Positions 22,108-35,600 are shown, counted from the stretch's first letter. The stretch: 64,000 bases of DNA from Cryptomeria japonica (GCF_030272615.1 NC_081414.1:233416733-233480732); one strand, 5' to 3'. Notes: generated from the letters alone by a model not told the origin. Numbers and translations are program-made.

Positions 22108-22335
22108 TCCTACCTGAACAATATTCCAATCGCAGGGAGCCGAGATCTTTCAGATCCCACACTTAGAGCATCCTTCAACCCAAAGTTTGATAGTATAGGG
22201 AGCCGAGACCATTCAACCTCCTACCCGAACAATATTCCAATCGCAGGGAGCTAAGATGTTTCAGATCCCACACTTTTAGCATCCTTCAAACCAAAGGTTG
22301 ATAGTACAGGGAGCCGAGAGCATTCAAATTTCACC
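22108..22335 (+). repeat. In-frame 111-bp tandem repeat in LINE ORF1
   Basis: Two copies of a 111-bp unit (37 codons) are seen, each with NNIPIAGS followed by DPTL and SFNPK or SFKPK, and the start of a third (GSREHS). One frame is open across both copies except for one TAA, so the repeat is probably coding. Confidence 0.75.
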
Positions 22336-23225
22336 CTTAAAGTGCCCTTTATCCCAAAATATGATAGGAAACTTCACAAATATAGATCAGGTGAGGAGAT
22401 CCCCCCCCTCGAACATTTGATGAGCCCTTAAAAATTTGGAGGAAAAAACAGCTGAACAAAGAACATATTGAACTATCGATCAAAAAGAGAGATAATGTGA
22501 TCACTCCTAAATCAAGCTGCCTTGATAAGCGGTACAAGGTTACTCTCCCAGATCAGGTCATTATGCCCCAAATTTTGCATCTTCAAGAGAGAGTGCTTGT
22601 TGGTAAGTTTTGGAAATATTCTCCTTCATCTGATGATTTACTGTCATGGGCTAAGAAAGATTGGAAAGGGGTTAAGGAAATTTTCTACATTGATAATGGG
22701 TTAGGGTTTTTTATTGCTATATTTTATTCAAAATATTTTAGGGATACAACCCATAAGTATAAGGGTTGGTTCTATAAGGGTTTTGGTCTTTTCATTATCC
22801 CATGGGTACAAAATTTCAAGACGGATTCTCCAATCTATAAATTTGCCCCCTTCTGGATCTCCTTTCCATCCTTGCCTTTGGAATACAAAGATTTAGAGCT
22901 GATTGAGTTATTTACAAACCAGATTGGAATTTTCATTAAGAATGATCTAATTCCTTTTGAATTTATTCATCTTCCAATTTGATTATGCTTGCTTCTGAAC
23001 ATGTCAAAATTAGTACTAGATAATTTATCAGTTGTTTCCAAATTTGGTACTTGGAAGCAAACTATCATTCTTGAAGAACCTGAAATAGTAGATTCTCATT
23101 CAGATGTTCTGGGATATTTCAATGCTCAATGTCAACAAGATTTGCATCAAACAATTACAGTTTTCAATGATCATTCTACAGATCCATCCCTTTGTTTGTT
23201 TCCCTCTAGTCCAAGTGTGGATTTG
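22111..23225 (+). pseudogene. LINE ORF1, first part (DUF4283-like)
   Basis: After the 37-residue tandem repeats the register changes near a C-run at 22401-22408. The downstream frame then reads a plant LINE/retro-element ORF1 block: VGKFWKYSPSSDDLLSWAKK, then FYKGFGLFIIPWVQNF and the PLEYKDLELIELFTNQIG helix. These are typical of DUF4283 proteins, the RNA-binding ORF1 of plant LINEs. A TGA at 22980-22982 interrupts it. The frame reaches SVDL at 23225, where the chromovirus is inserted, and resumes at 31152 in the same register. Confidence 0.82.
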
Positions 23226-24843
23226 TGATGTAGAGTGGTTAGGCTCTCCCACTAGGTTTGCTTACTCTTGATGTCTCTTTAGGTTGTCTCTTGAACCATC
23301 CAATGGTTCCCACACTTTCCAACCCTCCAAAGGTTGTAGGACCCACCCTTACTAACCTTCCCAAGGTCTTTTGACTAAGGTGACCACCCCTTGTTTTGTG
23401 AGTGTCCAACACTCCTTAATAGAGACCTTCCTACCCAACACCTTCTCACACCTTAACCAAGAGCTAACCCCCCCTACCATAGGATCTTTATTCACACATG
23501 ACCAGCACAATTAGGGATTATTTGACTTAGTTTTCCAACCCTATCCCTTCCTTTAGGATATTGGATTTTACCTATCCCAAGCTTTAGGGCTGATCTTCTC
23601 TTTTAGGCCTACTAGGAGACCTAGTTCAATTAGCCCTACCTACGAGGTATTTTGCAATTATTTGTCAGAAGTATTGAACACCCCTATGAAATATTATTCT
23701 TTTTTGATACCCTTTTGGAAGCTTCATACAATATCACAAAATTAGACATGGGTTTGGTCGCTAACCATCCTAACCCTTACTAGGCATAATTCCCTCCTTT
23801 TAAGCCTACAAAATAGGGATTTGCTTGTATGTCTTCACCAGTCCAATTTCTCAAGGATTATAATGATTGTTTTAGGTCTTTACATCCATGAGGATATCCA
23901 ATCCAACCTTCTATCAATTCCATCCAACGGATTTACCCACCCAGGGCCTGCTGTCCATGATACCCATTGCTTGCCAACTCAACATGCCAAGCCTAGGGTA
24001 TGGTGGAAAATATGGAGTTTAGCCTCCCTTGTCCTAAAAACAAAATGAAAAAATACTTTACAAGGCCACCTAACATTCCATAAGGCTTTAGTATGGATTT
24101 CCACCATGGAATGCTAGGAATGGGCCATAGAGTCCTCAAAACCCTGGTTTTTATGTCTTTAGGACCCACCTGCAACAAAAATGACAATACATGCAATCTA
24201 TAACACTTGAAAACTTCAAAACACCATCAAATGAAAGATATGTCTCTTCTCTAACAATTTATGCCTTGGTCTAGGCTTGGAAGTTCATACAGACCGTACA
24301 AATCCAATTAAACTCAACTAGACTCACTGAAAACACAAAAATTGAAAGGCTAAACTTGCTCTTCTTGTTTCAATTCTTCAATCAACCCTTATCATTTGTT
24401 TTTACAAGCCTTATATTGGCCTTGGGTTGGTTACAAACACCTTCAACTGAAAAAGACAACCAACTAGCCGTTGGTGTGTGAAAGTGCAAATGTTGCAAAG
24501 TTGCTATGAGCAACTTTTGTAACTTTTTATAACTTTTTCAATAAGTGAGCAACTTTGCTCAAATCCAACCTAGGTCACTTCCAAATGATCCAAATGACCT
24601 TATAAACCTCTAAACAACATCAAACCAACCTATTCTAACTCAATAACAATTTATTAGACCAAGTGCTCTATTTGGCATGCTTAAGAGCCCATATGCCAAA
24701 ATTGGCCAATCAGTAACTCCTAGGGTCCTTACAAACATTTGAGAACTTTTTCAAAGACCTATTAACTTTATTACAAAAAAAAACAACATGATTCCAATCT
24801 CCTAGAATCAACACAACAAAATTGCCTTTGTGCCCCTGCACCA
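23226..24843 (-). repeat. 3' LTR of the chromovirus
   Basis: Its 1618 bp are a direct repeat of 29525-31146, with TG and CA ends (TGATGTAG, GCACCA on the plus strand). Confidence 0.94.
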
Positions 24844-24864
24844 TGCTCCGGGGGCAAGAAGAAC

Positions 24865-27800
24865 TCAAGTCTCTTGAGTGGATAAGGCTTGAACAATGGT
24901 ACCATGTTGTAATATCTCTCTCTCTGACATCCATGTAGCCTCTGACTCTGGTAGCCCTATCCATTTGATCAAACAGTCTTTATATAATCCTTTCCTAGTC
25001 TTTTTCACAACCTTAGAATCCAAAATGCATTCCAATGTGACCGATTGGCTTGGAGGTAAATCTTGTAACCGGTCTACATCTTCAATAGTAGTAGTCTCTT
25101 CTTGATTTGTAGCTGTCTAAGACCCTTTGTCTGGATACAAATCACATATATTGAATATTGGGGATATGCGAAAGTTTGGAGGTATCTCTAACTCATAGGC
25201 ATTGTTGCCAAACTTATGCATTACCCTAAGAGGTCCAATCTTCTTCATGCATAGCTTACTAGGCTGTCCCTTGGGCAGTCTCTTCTTCCTCAAGTAGGCC
25301 AACACTAGATCACCAACCTTATAATGTACTTCTCTTCTTGTTTTATCTGCTAGTGCCTTGTACTTCTCATTGTGCTACTACAATATCTTCTTGACTTGCT
25401 CATGTATCTCTTTTACATTCTCTACAAAGTTTTCCCCTTGTGCACTTCTATGGTCCATAGAACTGAGATCTCTAATCTCTAAGATGCCCCTAGGATGACA
25501 TCCATATACTATCTCAAAGGGATTATGACCTATGCTTCTATTAACCGAGTCATTGTAGGCATACTCTGCTTGACCCAATACTAAATCCCAAGCTTCTCCA
25601 TGCTGTTTGGTGAGACATCTCAACAAGTTTCCTAAGGATCTATTAACTAATTCAGTTTGACCATCTAATTGTGGATGGTATCTTGATGAAAAGGAAAGTT
25701 TTGTGCCTCGTTTCTTCCATAAAGTTTTCCAAAAGTGACTTACAAACTTAGTGTCTGTGTCACTCACAATGCTAAACGATAAACCATGAATCCTCACAAC
25801 CTCTTTGAAGAATAACCCTACTATGTAGGAGGCATCATTAGTGCATTTGCAAGGCACAAAGTGTGCCATCTTCCTAAATCTGTCCACTATGACAAAAACA
25901 CTGTCATACCCTCTTGGAGTTCTAGGCAAGCCAAGAACAAATTCCATGCTCAAACATTCCCAAGGTCTGGTTGGTATGGCCAATGGCTAATATAAACCTG
26001 CATTGTTGGAGGTTACTTTAGCTCTCTAACATATAGGGCATTGCTCCACAAACCTTCTAACATCTGACTGAAGTTTAGGCCAATGATAGAACCGTCCAAC
26101 CTGATCTAAAGTCTTGTCAAGACAAAAATTTCCTCCTAAGCTGCCTTGATGCTTCTCCTTGATGATATTGTCTCTCATAGAGCACTGTGGTATGCAAAGT
26201 AAGTGTCCTTTAAAAAAAAGGCCTTTCTGCAACATAATATCAAAATATGCAACATGACAAACATTAGAAAACTTGGTGCAAACATCATATGCTTCACCAA
26301 AATCCTTGTCACCTTGGTATAGATCTTTGAGATCACTTAACCCCACACTTTGGAATTGCACTTTTTGGATGGTAAGAACTCTTCTACTTAAGGCATCTAC
26401 TACCTTATTGGTGACTCCTTTTTTGTGTTTGATGGAAAAAGTATAGGCTTGCAAGTGCTCAACCCATTTGAGGTGTCTTTGGTGCAACTTCTCCTATCCA
26501 TTCAAGAAGCTAAGTGCTCGGTTGTCAGTATAGACTATAAATTATTTAGGGAGCAGATAATGCCACCATTTCTTAAGTGCTTGTACCATGGCATACAACT
26601 CTAGGTCATAGGTAGAATACTTTTTCTTTGCCTCATTGAGCTTCTCAGAGAAAAATGCTACCAGATGACCTTCTTGACTCAAAACTACTCCTATTGCCAA
26701 CTTGCTAGCATCACACTCCACAATAAAGAGCTGATTGAAATCAGGGAGCCTAAGATTAGGTAGTTCTACTACTTTTTGTTTCAACAACTCAAACCCCTTG
26801 TCTGCTGCACTAGCCCACTTAAATTGACATTTCATTCCAACTTTGATAGTGTTCAATATAGGTGCACATACATGGCTAAACCCTCTAATAAAATTCCTAT
26901 AGAAAGAAGCTAATCCATGAAAACTTCTCACATCTCCTATTGACTTAGGAGTAGGCCAATTAACTATTGCATCTACCTTTTCTGGATCCATTTTCAAACA
27001 ACCTTGAGAAACTACAAAACCAGGATATAGTAGTTCAGTTTTAAAGAACTCACACTTGTCTAAGTTGATCATCAAATTTTCTTGATGTAGCTTACTCAAG
27101 ACCCGATCCAAATGTCTGATATGCTCCTCCCTTAACCTACTAAAAATCAGAATGTCATCAATATAAACAATCACAAATTTACCAATAAACTTTGCAAGGA
27201 CTTCATTCATGAGTCTCATGAAGGTGCTAGGTGCATTTATGAGCCCAAAGGGCATCACCAACCATTCATAGAGGCCCTCATTGGTCTTAAAGTCTATTTT
27301 CTACTCATCTCTAGGTTTGATCCTTATTTGATGATAACCCGATTTCAAATCTACCTTTGAAAAGTAACAAGATCCTCCTAGGTAGTCCATTAGGTCCTCA
27401 ATTCTTGGCATTGGAAACTGGTATATGATTGTAATCTTGTTGATGGCTCTTGAGTTAGTGCACATTCTCCATTTGCCATATTTCTTAGGCACCAAAATAG
27501 TAGGTACTACACATGGGCTTAAACTCTTCTTTATCAACCCCTTATCTAACAACTCCTGCACTTGTTTTGCTATTTCCTCATTTTGAATAGGTGTCATTTT
27601 GTAAGCAGCTTTGTTTGGAAAGGTAGCTCTGGGTATGAGGTCTATCTGATGGTTCACATCTCTGTATAGGGGTAAAGCATCTAGTATCTCATTTACAATA
27701 ATGTCTTTGTATTGGTCCATCAAGGTCTTCACTTCTTGAGGTACCACTAGTTTGGGTTTATTCTTTGCCTCTACTTTTGGTTTCACTATGATAGGACATC

Positions 27801-28285
27801 CTTGGTTCCCTTCATGATTCAACTCCTTTAGGAACTCTTTCCCACTAAGAAACATAACACTTGAACCTACACGTCTTTCTTCTCCCTGAACAACCAAAGG
27901 ATCCATTTGGAACTTCCTACCTTCCTTGGTGATAACATAAGAATTCTTCTCCCCATCATGTATGGCTTTAACATCATATTGCCAAGGGCATCCAAGTAAC
28001 AAATGACATGCATCCATGGGTAGTATATCACATAGTACTCTATCCTTATACTCTCCAATTTCAAAGTCTACCCAAGCTTGCTCATCAACTAACACATGTT
28101 GTCCTTTATCCTTTACTCAACCATGATACCTTATAGGGATTGGTGTGTGGCAACCTTTTCAACTTGAGTTTGTCTACCATCTCAACTGCTACAATGTTCT
28201 CAGTAGACACTGAATCCACTATGACCTTACAAATCTTACCATAGGATTTGCAAGTGGTTTTAAAAAGTGTCTTTCTTTGAGTAGG
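24865..28285 (-). pseudogene. Chromovirus pol: protease, RT, RNase H, integrase, chromodomain
   Basis: Reading the minus strand from about 28260: a protease CKVIVDSVSTENIV (active-site Gly replaced by Val), then after a register change RT with ILVPKKYGKWRMC, YFSKVDLKSGYHQIRI, VMPFGLINAPSTFM and the active site VIVYIDDILIFSR. RNase H has FIVECDASKLAIGVVLSQEG. The integrase has a zinc-binding region ending RRFVEQCPIC, a core with SMEFVLGLPRTPRG and IVSDTDTKFVSHFW, and the HPQLDGQTELVNRSLGNLLR motif. It ends with a chromodomain (KKTRKGLYKDCLIKWIGLPE, then EATWMSEREI) at about 25040-24910 and a TGA at 24865, 22 bp from the LTR. Stops lie near 27300, 26541, 26025, 25377 and 25116. The chromodomain is thought to direct integration to heterochromatin. 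Confidence 0.94.
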
Positions 28286-28289
28286 TTCT

Positions 28290-29486
28290 TTGGCCTACGG
28301 TACCTTCAACAAGGTTCTTCTTAGAATCAGATTCTCTCCATCTAGGACTAGTCCAACTTTGCTGATTGGTGAGGTAACACTTTGATTGTCTTCCTCCTGC
28401 ACTAATTGTGTTCTCCTTTCTCCTAAATGAGAACTTGAAGTCTTTTCAGGACACCGGTTCATTATGTGGCCCACTTGATGACAATGAAAGAATTTTCTGG
28501 TGAAGACTATGGGTCCTCTTCCTTGAGTGCCAAACCTACCTCTAAAATTGTTTCTTCCTCTAGAGTTGCCTATAAACTGACCACTCTTGCTAAAGTTATC
28601 CCCACTATTTTTCAGATTGATTGCTTTCTTCACTCTTGCTAGAGTTATGACCCCTTCCAAAGGTGCCTCTTCCTCTGAATCCTTTACCACCTTTGCCTCT
28701 TTGATTGAACTCACTTTTCCTCTTGATCTTGTCCTCTACTCTCAAAGACATCTAAAAACACTTATGGACTGTCTCAGGTGCCAACATGCTAATTTTATCT
28801 TGAATATTTTTTCTTAGGCCATTTAGGTATCTTGCTACCTTCTCCACTTCTTCCTCTTGCTTTCTTTATATTAGAAGTAGTTTGTTGAACTCCTGTATGT
28901 AGGCACTCACATCCATTTCTCTTTTCTTCAAACTCATCAACTTCTTGTGTATCTACGCCTCATAATCTAGAGGTAGGAATTGAGTTTTGATTTTGATCTT
29001 CATTCTCTCCCAAGAGTTGATCTTCTTTCTCCCAATTTGTTCCCTTTCTTCTTGCATCATGTTCCACCACACTGGAGTTGATCCTTTCAACTTTGTCTTA
29101 GCTATATTGACCCTCTTTACTTCTTCAATATCCTTGTATTCAAAATGATTGTTCAAAGCTTCTATCCAATCCAATAACTCTTCTCCATTTAGGTTTCCAC
29201 TATAGACTGATAAACCATCTAGGCTATCTTTGTTGAGTGATTTAAGGACATCCAAGAAGATTTTATGATCTTTCTCTAACTCCTTCTTTTCTATCACCAC
29301 TCCTATCACATCTGCATCTTCATCATCAATTTCATCACCACACTCTGTGATCTTTCCCTTACCTTTCTTGGTGTCTTTCTCTCGGGCTTCACTAAGCATG
29401 TCTTGGACCAACTTCCTAATGGCCTCTTGACTCATTGCCTTAGGTGGCATGCTGCTAGCTTCTGACTCTATCTCTTGGTCTGACAT
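28290..29486 (-). pseudogene. Chromovirus gag
   Basis: The ATG at 29486 starts MSDQEIESEASSMPPKAMSQ, followed by an acidic region and the conserved gypsy gag core: YSGNLNGEELLDWIEALNNH, KLKGSTPVWWNMM, and WERMKIKIKTQFLPLDY. A TAG near 28953 and a register change follow. After that an arginine/glycine-rich stretch (FRGRGTFGRG, NFRGRFGTQGRG) leads to a degenerate zinc knuckle FFHCHQVGHIMNRC near 28480, with the first Cys lost. It is non-functional as it stands. Confidence 0.9.
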
Positions 29487-29508
29487 ACACCACGTTGTTC
29501 AATCAAGT

Positions 29509-29521
29509 GGCTCTGATACCA
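29509..29521 (-). promoter_or_regulatory. Primer binding site of the chromovirus
   Basis: The minus strand reads TGGTATCAGAGCC three bases after the 5' LTR, initiator Met tRNA type. Confidence 0.9.
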
Positions 29522-29524
29522 TTC

Positions 29525-31146
29525 TGATGTAGAGTGGTTAGGCTCTCCCACTAGGTTTGCTTACTCTTGATGTCTCTTTAGGATGTCTCTTAAACCATCC
29601 AATGGTTCCCACACTTTTCAACCCTTCAAAGGTTTTAGGGCCCACCCTTACTGACGTTCCCAAGGTCTTCTGACTAAGGTGACCACCCCTTTTTTTCTTG
29701 TGAGTGTCCAACATTCTTTAATAGAGACCTTCCTACCCAACACCTTCTCACACCTTAACCAAGAGCTAACCCCCCCTACCATAGGATCTTTATTCACACA
29801 TGACCAACACACTTAGGGATGATTTGAATTAGTTTTCCAACCCTATCCCTTCCTTTAGGATATTGGAGTTTACCGATCCCAAGCTTTAGGGCCGATCTTC
29901 TCTTTTAGGGGTACTAGGAGACCTAGTTCAATTAGCCCTACCTGCGAGGTATTTTGAAACTATCTGTCAAAAGTTCTGAACACCCCTATGAACTCTTTTT
30001 ATTTTCTGATACCCTTTTGGAATATTCATACAATATCACAAAATTGGACATGGGTTTGGTCGCTAACCATCCTAACCCTTACTAGGCATAATTCCCCCCT
30101 TTTAAGCCGACAAAATAGGGATTTGCTTGTATGTCTTCACCAGTCCAATTTCTCAAGGATTTTGATGATTGTTTTAGGTTTGTACATCCATGATTATGTG
30201 CAATCCAACCTTGTTTCAATTCCATCCAATGGATTTACCCACCTAGGGCCTGCTGTCCATGATCCCGATTGCTTGCCAACTCAACGTGCCAAGCCTAGGG
30301 TATGGTGGAAAATTTGGAGTTTATCCTCCCTTTTCCTAAAACCAAAATAAAAACATACTTTACAAGGCCACCTAACATTCCATAATGCTTCAGTACGGGA
30401 GTTCCACCATGGAATGCTAGGAATGGGCCATGAAGTCCTCAAAACCCTGGTTTTTAGGTCTTTAGGACCTGCCTGCAACACAAATGACAAAACTTGAAAT
30501 CTATAACACTTCAAAACTTCAAACCACCAGAAAATGAAAGATATGTCTCTTCTCTAACAATTCATGCCTTGTTCTGGGCTTGGAAGTCCGTACAGACCGT
30601 ACAAATCCAATTAAACTCAACTAGACTCGTTGAAAACACAAAATTTGAAAGGCTAAACTTGCTCTTCTTGTTTCAATTCTTCAACCAACCCTTCTCATCA
30701 GTTTTTCCAAGCCTTATATCAGCCTTGGGTTGGTTACAAATGCCTTAAACTGAAAAAGACAACCAACTAGCCGTTGGTGCAAGAAAGTGCAAATGTTGCA
30801 AAGTTGCTATGAGCAACTTTTGCAACTTGTTACAACTTTTTACATAAGTGAGTAAATTTTCTCAAATCCAACCTAGGTCACTTCCAAATGATCCAAATAA
30901 CCTTATAAACCTCTAAACAACATCAAACCAACCTATTCTAACTCAATAACAATTTATTCTACCAAGTGCTCTATTTGGCACCCTTAAGAGCCCATACGCC
31001 AAAATTTGCCAATCAGTAACTCCTAGGGTCCTTACAAACATTTGAGCACTTATTCAAAGACCTATTGACCTTATTACAAACCAAAAAAACATGATTCCAA
31101 TCTCCTGGAATCAACACAACAAAACTACCTTTGTGCCCCTACACCA
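29525..31146 (-). repeat. 5' LTR of the chromovirus
   Basis: Its 1622 bp match 23226-24843 with scattered substitutions and short indels. Confidence 0.94.
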
Positions 31147-31151
31147 ATTTG

Positions 31152-32603
31152 CATGACAGTCCTATTCCCATTCAACACATTCAAATTGATAACAATCATA
31201 TTAATCAAGCTAGGACAACCATTTCTGAGCATATGAATCAATCTTCAAAGAAAGAAATGCAGATATTGTCTTCTGAAAGGTTAAATACACTCAATATATC
31301 TTCAAATTGGAACTTGTTATTATCAGCATTAAAAATTTTTAATCAGAAGGAGCAAGGTTTGATTTTCACCATCTTCTTATGTTCGTATGCCCTAGTTGAA
31401 ATTGGTAAAAATTTTGTGGCCAAAATGTTATCTCCCTCTCGAAATATTAATGGCATGGGTTTTTCTTCTTTGTACTCTCCAAGGAAGGTGAATGGTTCCT
31501 TCTCAGAAATCTCTAGTAAAACAAATATGCTGGTCTCTAGATTGCCTACATCTAGTCGGCCTGTTGAATTACTGGATGCCTCTAAGGAAGATAGTTGTAA
31601 TCATGTCCCATGTTACAAGAGGCCACTACAAGGATGTGAGAAGCTGGGTGTGCAGAGATCATCAGATAATCTAGGCCAAGTAACCAATGACTAGTTATGT
31701 CCAACTAGGGCTACTTAAGGGTATGAGGACCCTAAGGTACAAATATCATTAGTCAACTGGTTAATATATGCACTTCAATTTTCCAATCAGAATGATCAAG
31801 GTTTGACTTTAACCAATTTCTTATGCTTGCATGCATCAGATAAAATTGGTAAAAATTTTGTGGCCAAAATGATATCTCCTTGTCAAAATTTTAAGAGCAT
31901 GGGTTTTACCTCCTTATTTTCTACAAGGAAGGCGAATGGTTTATTTTTAGAAATCTTTAGTAAAATAAATAAGATGGCCTCTAAACTATCTACATCTAGT
32001 CGACCTCTTGATCTTATGAATGCCTTTCAGGAAGATAATAAAAATTCTTTCCCATGTCCCAAGAGGTCAATACAATGGCATGAGAAGTTAGATGTGCAAA
32101 GATCGCCATATAATATAGGCCAAATAGCTAATGATTGGCTATGCTCAGTTCAGCCAGTTCAGTGGTATGAGGAACCCAAGGTCCAAAAATCATTAGATAA
32201 CTTAGATCAAATTGCCAATGAAATGTTACATTCAGTGGGTTCCCAATTATTTGATGAAATTGTCAAAGATGTTCTAAATGAGGATGATCAAATGCTCCCA
32301 GATCACTTTACAATTATGTTTACTAGTTCTTAGGACTCTCATTTTGACATTCTGCCTAGTATTATGGAAGCAGAGGTCAACACTCACCAAACAGATTGTG
32401 AAAGCCAACAAGATCCTCCATATGATTTCTCAAAATCTCTATCAAACTCCCAATCTCCTGCAAGCCTTTCTCCAATATCTAATTCACCAAAACCAAGAGG
32501 GAGAAAACCAAAATCAGCTAAATTGAAAGAGGAAATAATAGCTAGCATTCAGTCCACTTTAGATGGTAAATTTACTATCATTAAAAGGCCGAGGAGGGCA
32601 TGA
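31152..32603 (+). pseudogene. LINE ORF1, second part, with an internal duplication
   Basis: The frame continues from 23225 without register loss (HDSPIPIQHIQIDNN) to the TGA at 32601-32603. It contains a 444-bp (148-codon) internal duplication: the block IGKNFVAKMLSPS near 31400 recurs as IGKNFVAKMISPC near 31845, followed in both by a STRK/SPRK-type motif, TSSRP, and QRSSDNLGQV or QRSPYNIGQI. A shorter third trace (VQKSLDNLDQIANE) follows. The end is basic (KPRGRKPKSAKLKEE, KRPRRA), suitable for RNA binding or nuclear localisation. Stops near 31692 and 32331 disable it. I know of no function for the duplicated block. Confidence 0.78.
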
Positions 32604-32620
32604 TGCTCTCCTTGTCTTCA

Positions 32621-35600
32621 ATGAGAATCATTTAATGGAATGCCAAAAATTGAATTAAGCTCCAGCTTGATTCATCAGCCACCGAAAAAAGAAATCGAAT
32701 TAGGCTCCAGCTTGATTTGTCAGTAGTTGATATTATTATGTTGCAAGAAACTAAAACTTCCCAGGATACATTTTAGAACACTATTCACAAGTGGGAAAAA
32801 TGAAAATCATTGCATGTCCTAGCTCAGGGAGCTTCAGGAGGGCTTATAGTTTTGTGGAACCCTAAAACAGTAATTGCAGAAATAGTAACCACATGTAATA
32901 ATTGGTAGCTATTGAATATTCAAAACTTTGATTTGTCTTTCATGCTATTTAATGTTTATGCACCCGCTAGTACACTTGACAAAAAGAGGCTCTGGAATAC
33001 AATAGCAACAACTATCAATCAATTTGCAAATCACAATATTATTTTGGGAGGTGACTTCAATGCTATTGTCTCCCCCTAAGAAAAAAGAGGGGCTATTTAT
33101 CCTCCAATAAGGACTATTGAAGATTTTGTGGGTTTTATCTTTGATAATGCATTGACAGATATAGTGCCAAAAAAGGGTTTTTTTACATGGACAAATAGGA
33201 GAAAGAACTTTTCACAAACAGCTGAGAGATTGGATAGATTTCTCATTTCTCAACAATGGTTGGTATAAAATTATCAATTTGAATAAGAGATTCTCCCTCT
33301 TATCTGCTCAAATCACTTTGCCATTTCACTGAATGTCTCTCCCAAGTCTTCACCTTGTGTTCATCGGCCTTCATTCAAATTTGAAAGGATGTGGTTTAGA
33401 CATCCTCATTTTCTCCCCCTACTTCGTCAATGGTGGGTGAGTGCACCATTTCATAATGGAAACAAAATGCTTCAATTTTAGAAGAAAATGGAGTATGTTA
33501 AATCTCAAATTAAAGTATGGAATGCTACAGTTTTTAAGAATATTTTTCATGTAAAAGATATGGTGGAAAAACAACTACCAGAAATTTAGGATCATATCAT
33601 TATGTAGGGCATGGATAATGCCACGTATGATAAGAAAAAACATCTACATACAACATGGGAAGAGCTATGTAAGAGAGAGGAAATCTATTGGAGGTAGAAG
33701 TCTAGGGAACTTTGGTTGAAAGAATGAGATAGGAATACAAAATTCTTTCACGCGTCAGCTAAAGAAAAATGAGTGACCTCTTCAATATTTGAGATTAATG
33801 ATGCTATTTCAGGTACTAAGATGACAAAACCTCAGGAAATTCAAGATGAAGGAGTGAATTTTTTTAAAATTTTGCTTGCTCCTCCTCCCCTTAGTAATAT
33901 GCAGTTGGCAGCTAAAGAACAAGAAGTCTTAGATGTTATCCCAAATATCATTTTCCAATGTGAAAATGAGGATCTCATGAAACCTTTCACTCTTGAAGAA
34001 GTTAGCAGAGTGGTGTTTTCACTTGCCCTGGAGAAAGCCCCGGGTCTTGATGGGTATACGACCCTTTTCTTTCAAAAGTGCTGGGATGCCATAGGTTTTG
34101 ATTTGTTGGTAGCACTTGAAGAGTCAAGAAGAAGTGCTTCAGTGCTGAAGATGTTCAATGTTACTAATGTAGCAATTCTACCCAAGGTTAGAGTACCAAA
34201 AACTTTTGTGGATTTTAGGCCTATCTCCTTGTGTAATACCATCTATAAAATTATTTCTAAGGCCATTTATCGAAGATTGCAAAAATTGATTCCAAAAATT
34301 ATTTCACTTGAACAAGAGGGCTTTGTCCTTGGGAGGGAAACTGTGGAAGGAGCACTAGTTGCACATGAAGTTCTCCACTCTGTCCAAACTGCCCAAATGC
34401 TATCTTTTATAGCTAAGCTTGATATGATGAAGGCCTATGATAGGGTAAATTGGAATTTTCTTTTAAAAGTTCTCCACAAATTTGGATTCTCTGATAAATG
34501 ATGCAAATGGATTAGAGCATGTATTTTGAGAGCATTCTTCTCAATCATTATTAATGGGACACCTTCAGGTTTCTTTGCAACTACTCAAGGTGTTAGGCAA
34601 GGAGATCCCCTATCCCCTTTCTTGTTCATCATTATGGAAGAAGTGCTTAGTATATTAATCAAATTTAATAATGAAAAGGGCACTTGGTAGGGTATCCACA
34701 TTCCCAATACTCCCATTTCAGTCACACATACACTCTTTGCGAATGACACTCTTTTATATGGAAAATCCAATATAGTAGAGGCTAATTAGATTAAGAAAGT
34801 TTTGGAATCCTACACATCAGTTTTAGGTCAAAAAATTAATGCTCATAAATCAAAGGTATTTATCTTCAACACAAAACCTACAATTAGCAGAAAGATCATA
34901 AAATTTTTGGGATTCAAACTAGAAGATTTACCTTGCTCGTACCTAGGTATTCCTTTCTTCATGGGAGATAATAAACCATCTTATTGAGAAAATGTGCTTG
35001 AAAGGATTAAATCTAGAATTTTAGCTTGGCGAGTCAGATGGTTGTCTGTCTCAGACCGCATCCTTCTTATCAAAATTGTTTTGGCCTCCATACCTAACTA
35101 CTATATCTCTGTCCTTAATGCTCCAAAATCAGTTGTCATGAAGATCCATAAAATTATCAAAAGCTTTTTATGGAAGGATAATCTATCTCAAGAAAAAAAA
35201 ATTCCATTAATTTTACTCACCAATATGACACATGGAAAGGCGGTGGGAGAATTAGGACTGCATGATCTCACAAAATAGAATAAAGCATTTGGAGGTAAAT
35301 TGGTATGGAAAATGTACTCCAAGCCTAATGCAAAATGGTGTGAAATCATGCAAGCGAAGTATCTAGATTCTTCAAACCCATTGAGAATCCTCACCATTGC
35401 TAATCCCCCAAATGGATCTGCAATGTGGAACTTCATGATGTCCTCCAGAGAATTGGTAACCATGTATATTTCTTGGCAAGTTAATAATGGGGAGGCAATT
35501 CATTTTTGGAATGACTCATGGAATGGACACCCTCCATTAGCACAATGTCAACATCTGCAAGTAACAATTCCTATTCTCACTCATGTATGGGGTGAGAAAC

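Larger units (their letters stand above)
23226..31146 (-). mobile_element. Chromovirus (Ty3/gypsy with chromodomain), nearly complete
   Basis: LTRs at 23226-24843 and 29525-31146 and the exact target duplication ATTTG (23221-23225, 31147-31151) define it. The minus-strand order is gag, protease, RT, RNase H, integrase, chromodomain, which is the chromovirus layout. The pol frame holds register from 28095 down to 24865 with only a handful of nonsense codons, and the two LTRs look very similar by eye. It is therefore one of the younger insertions here. It splits LINE ORF1. Confidence 0.94.

Noticed and set aside
23221-23225. Shared ATTTG target duplication of Copia-1 and the chromovirus as evidence of a common integration event
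   Set aside because: The elements are unrelated, on different nest levels and far apart; a 5-bp AT-rich coincidence is likely.
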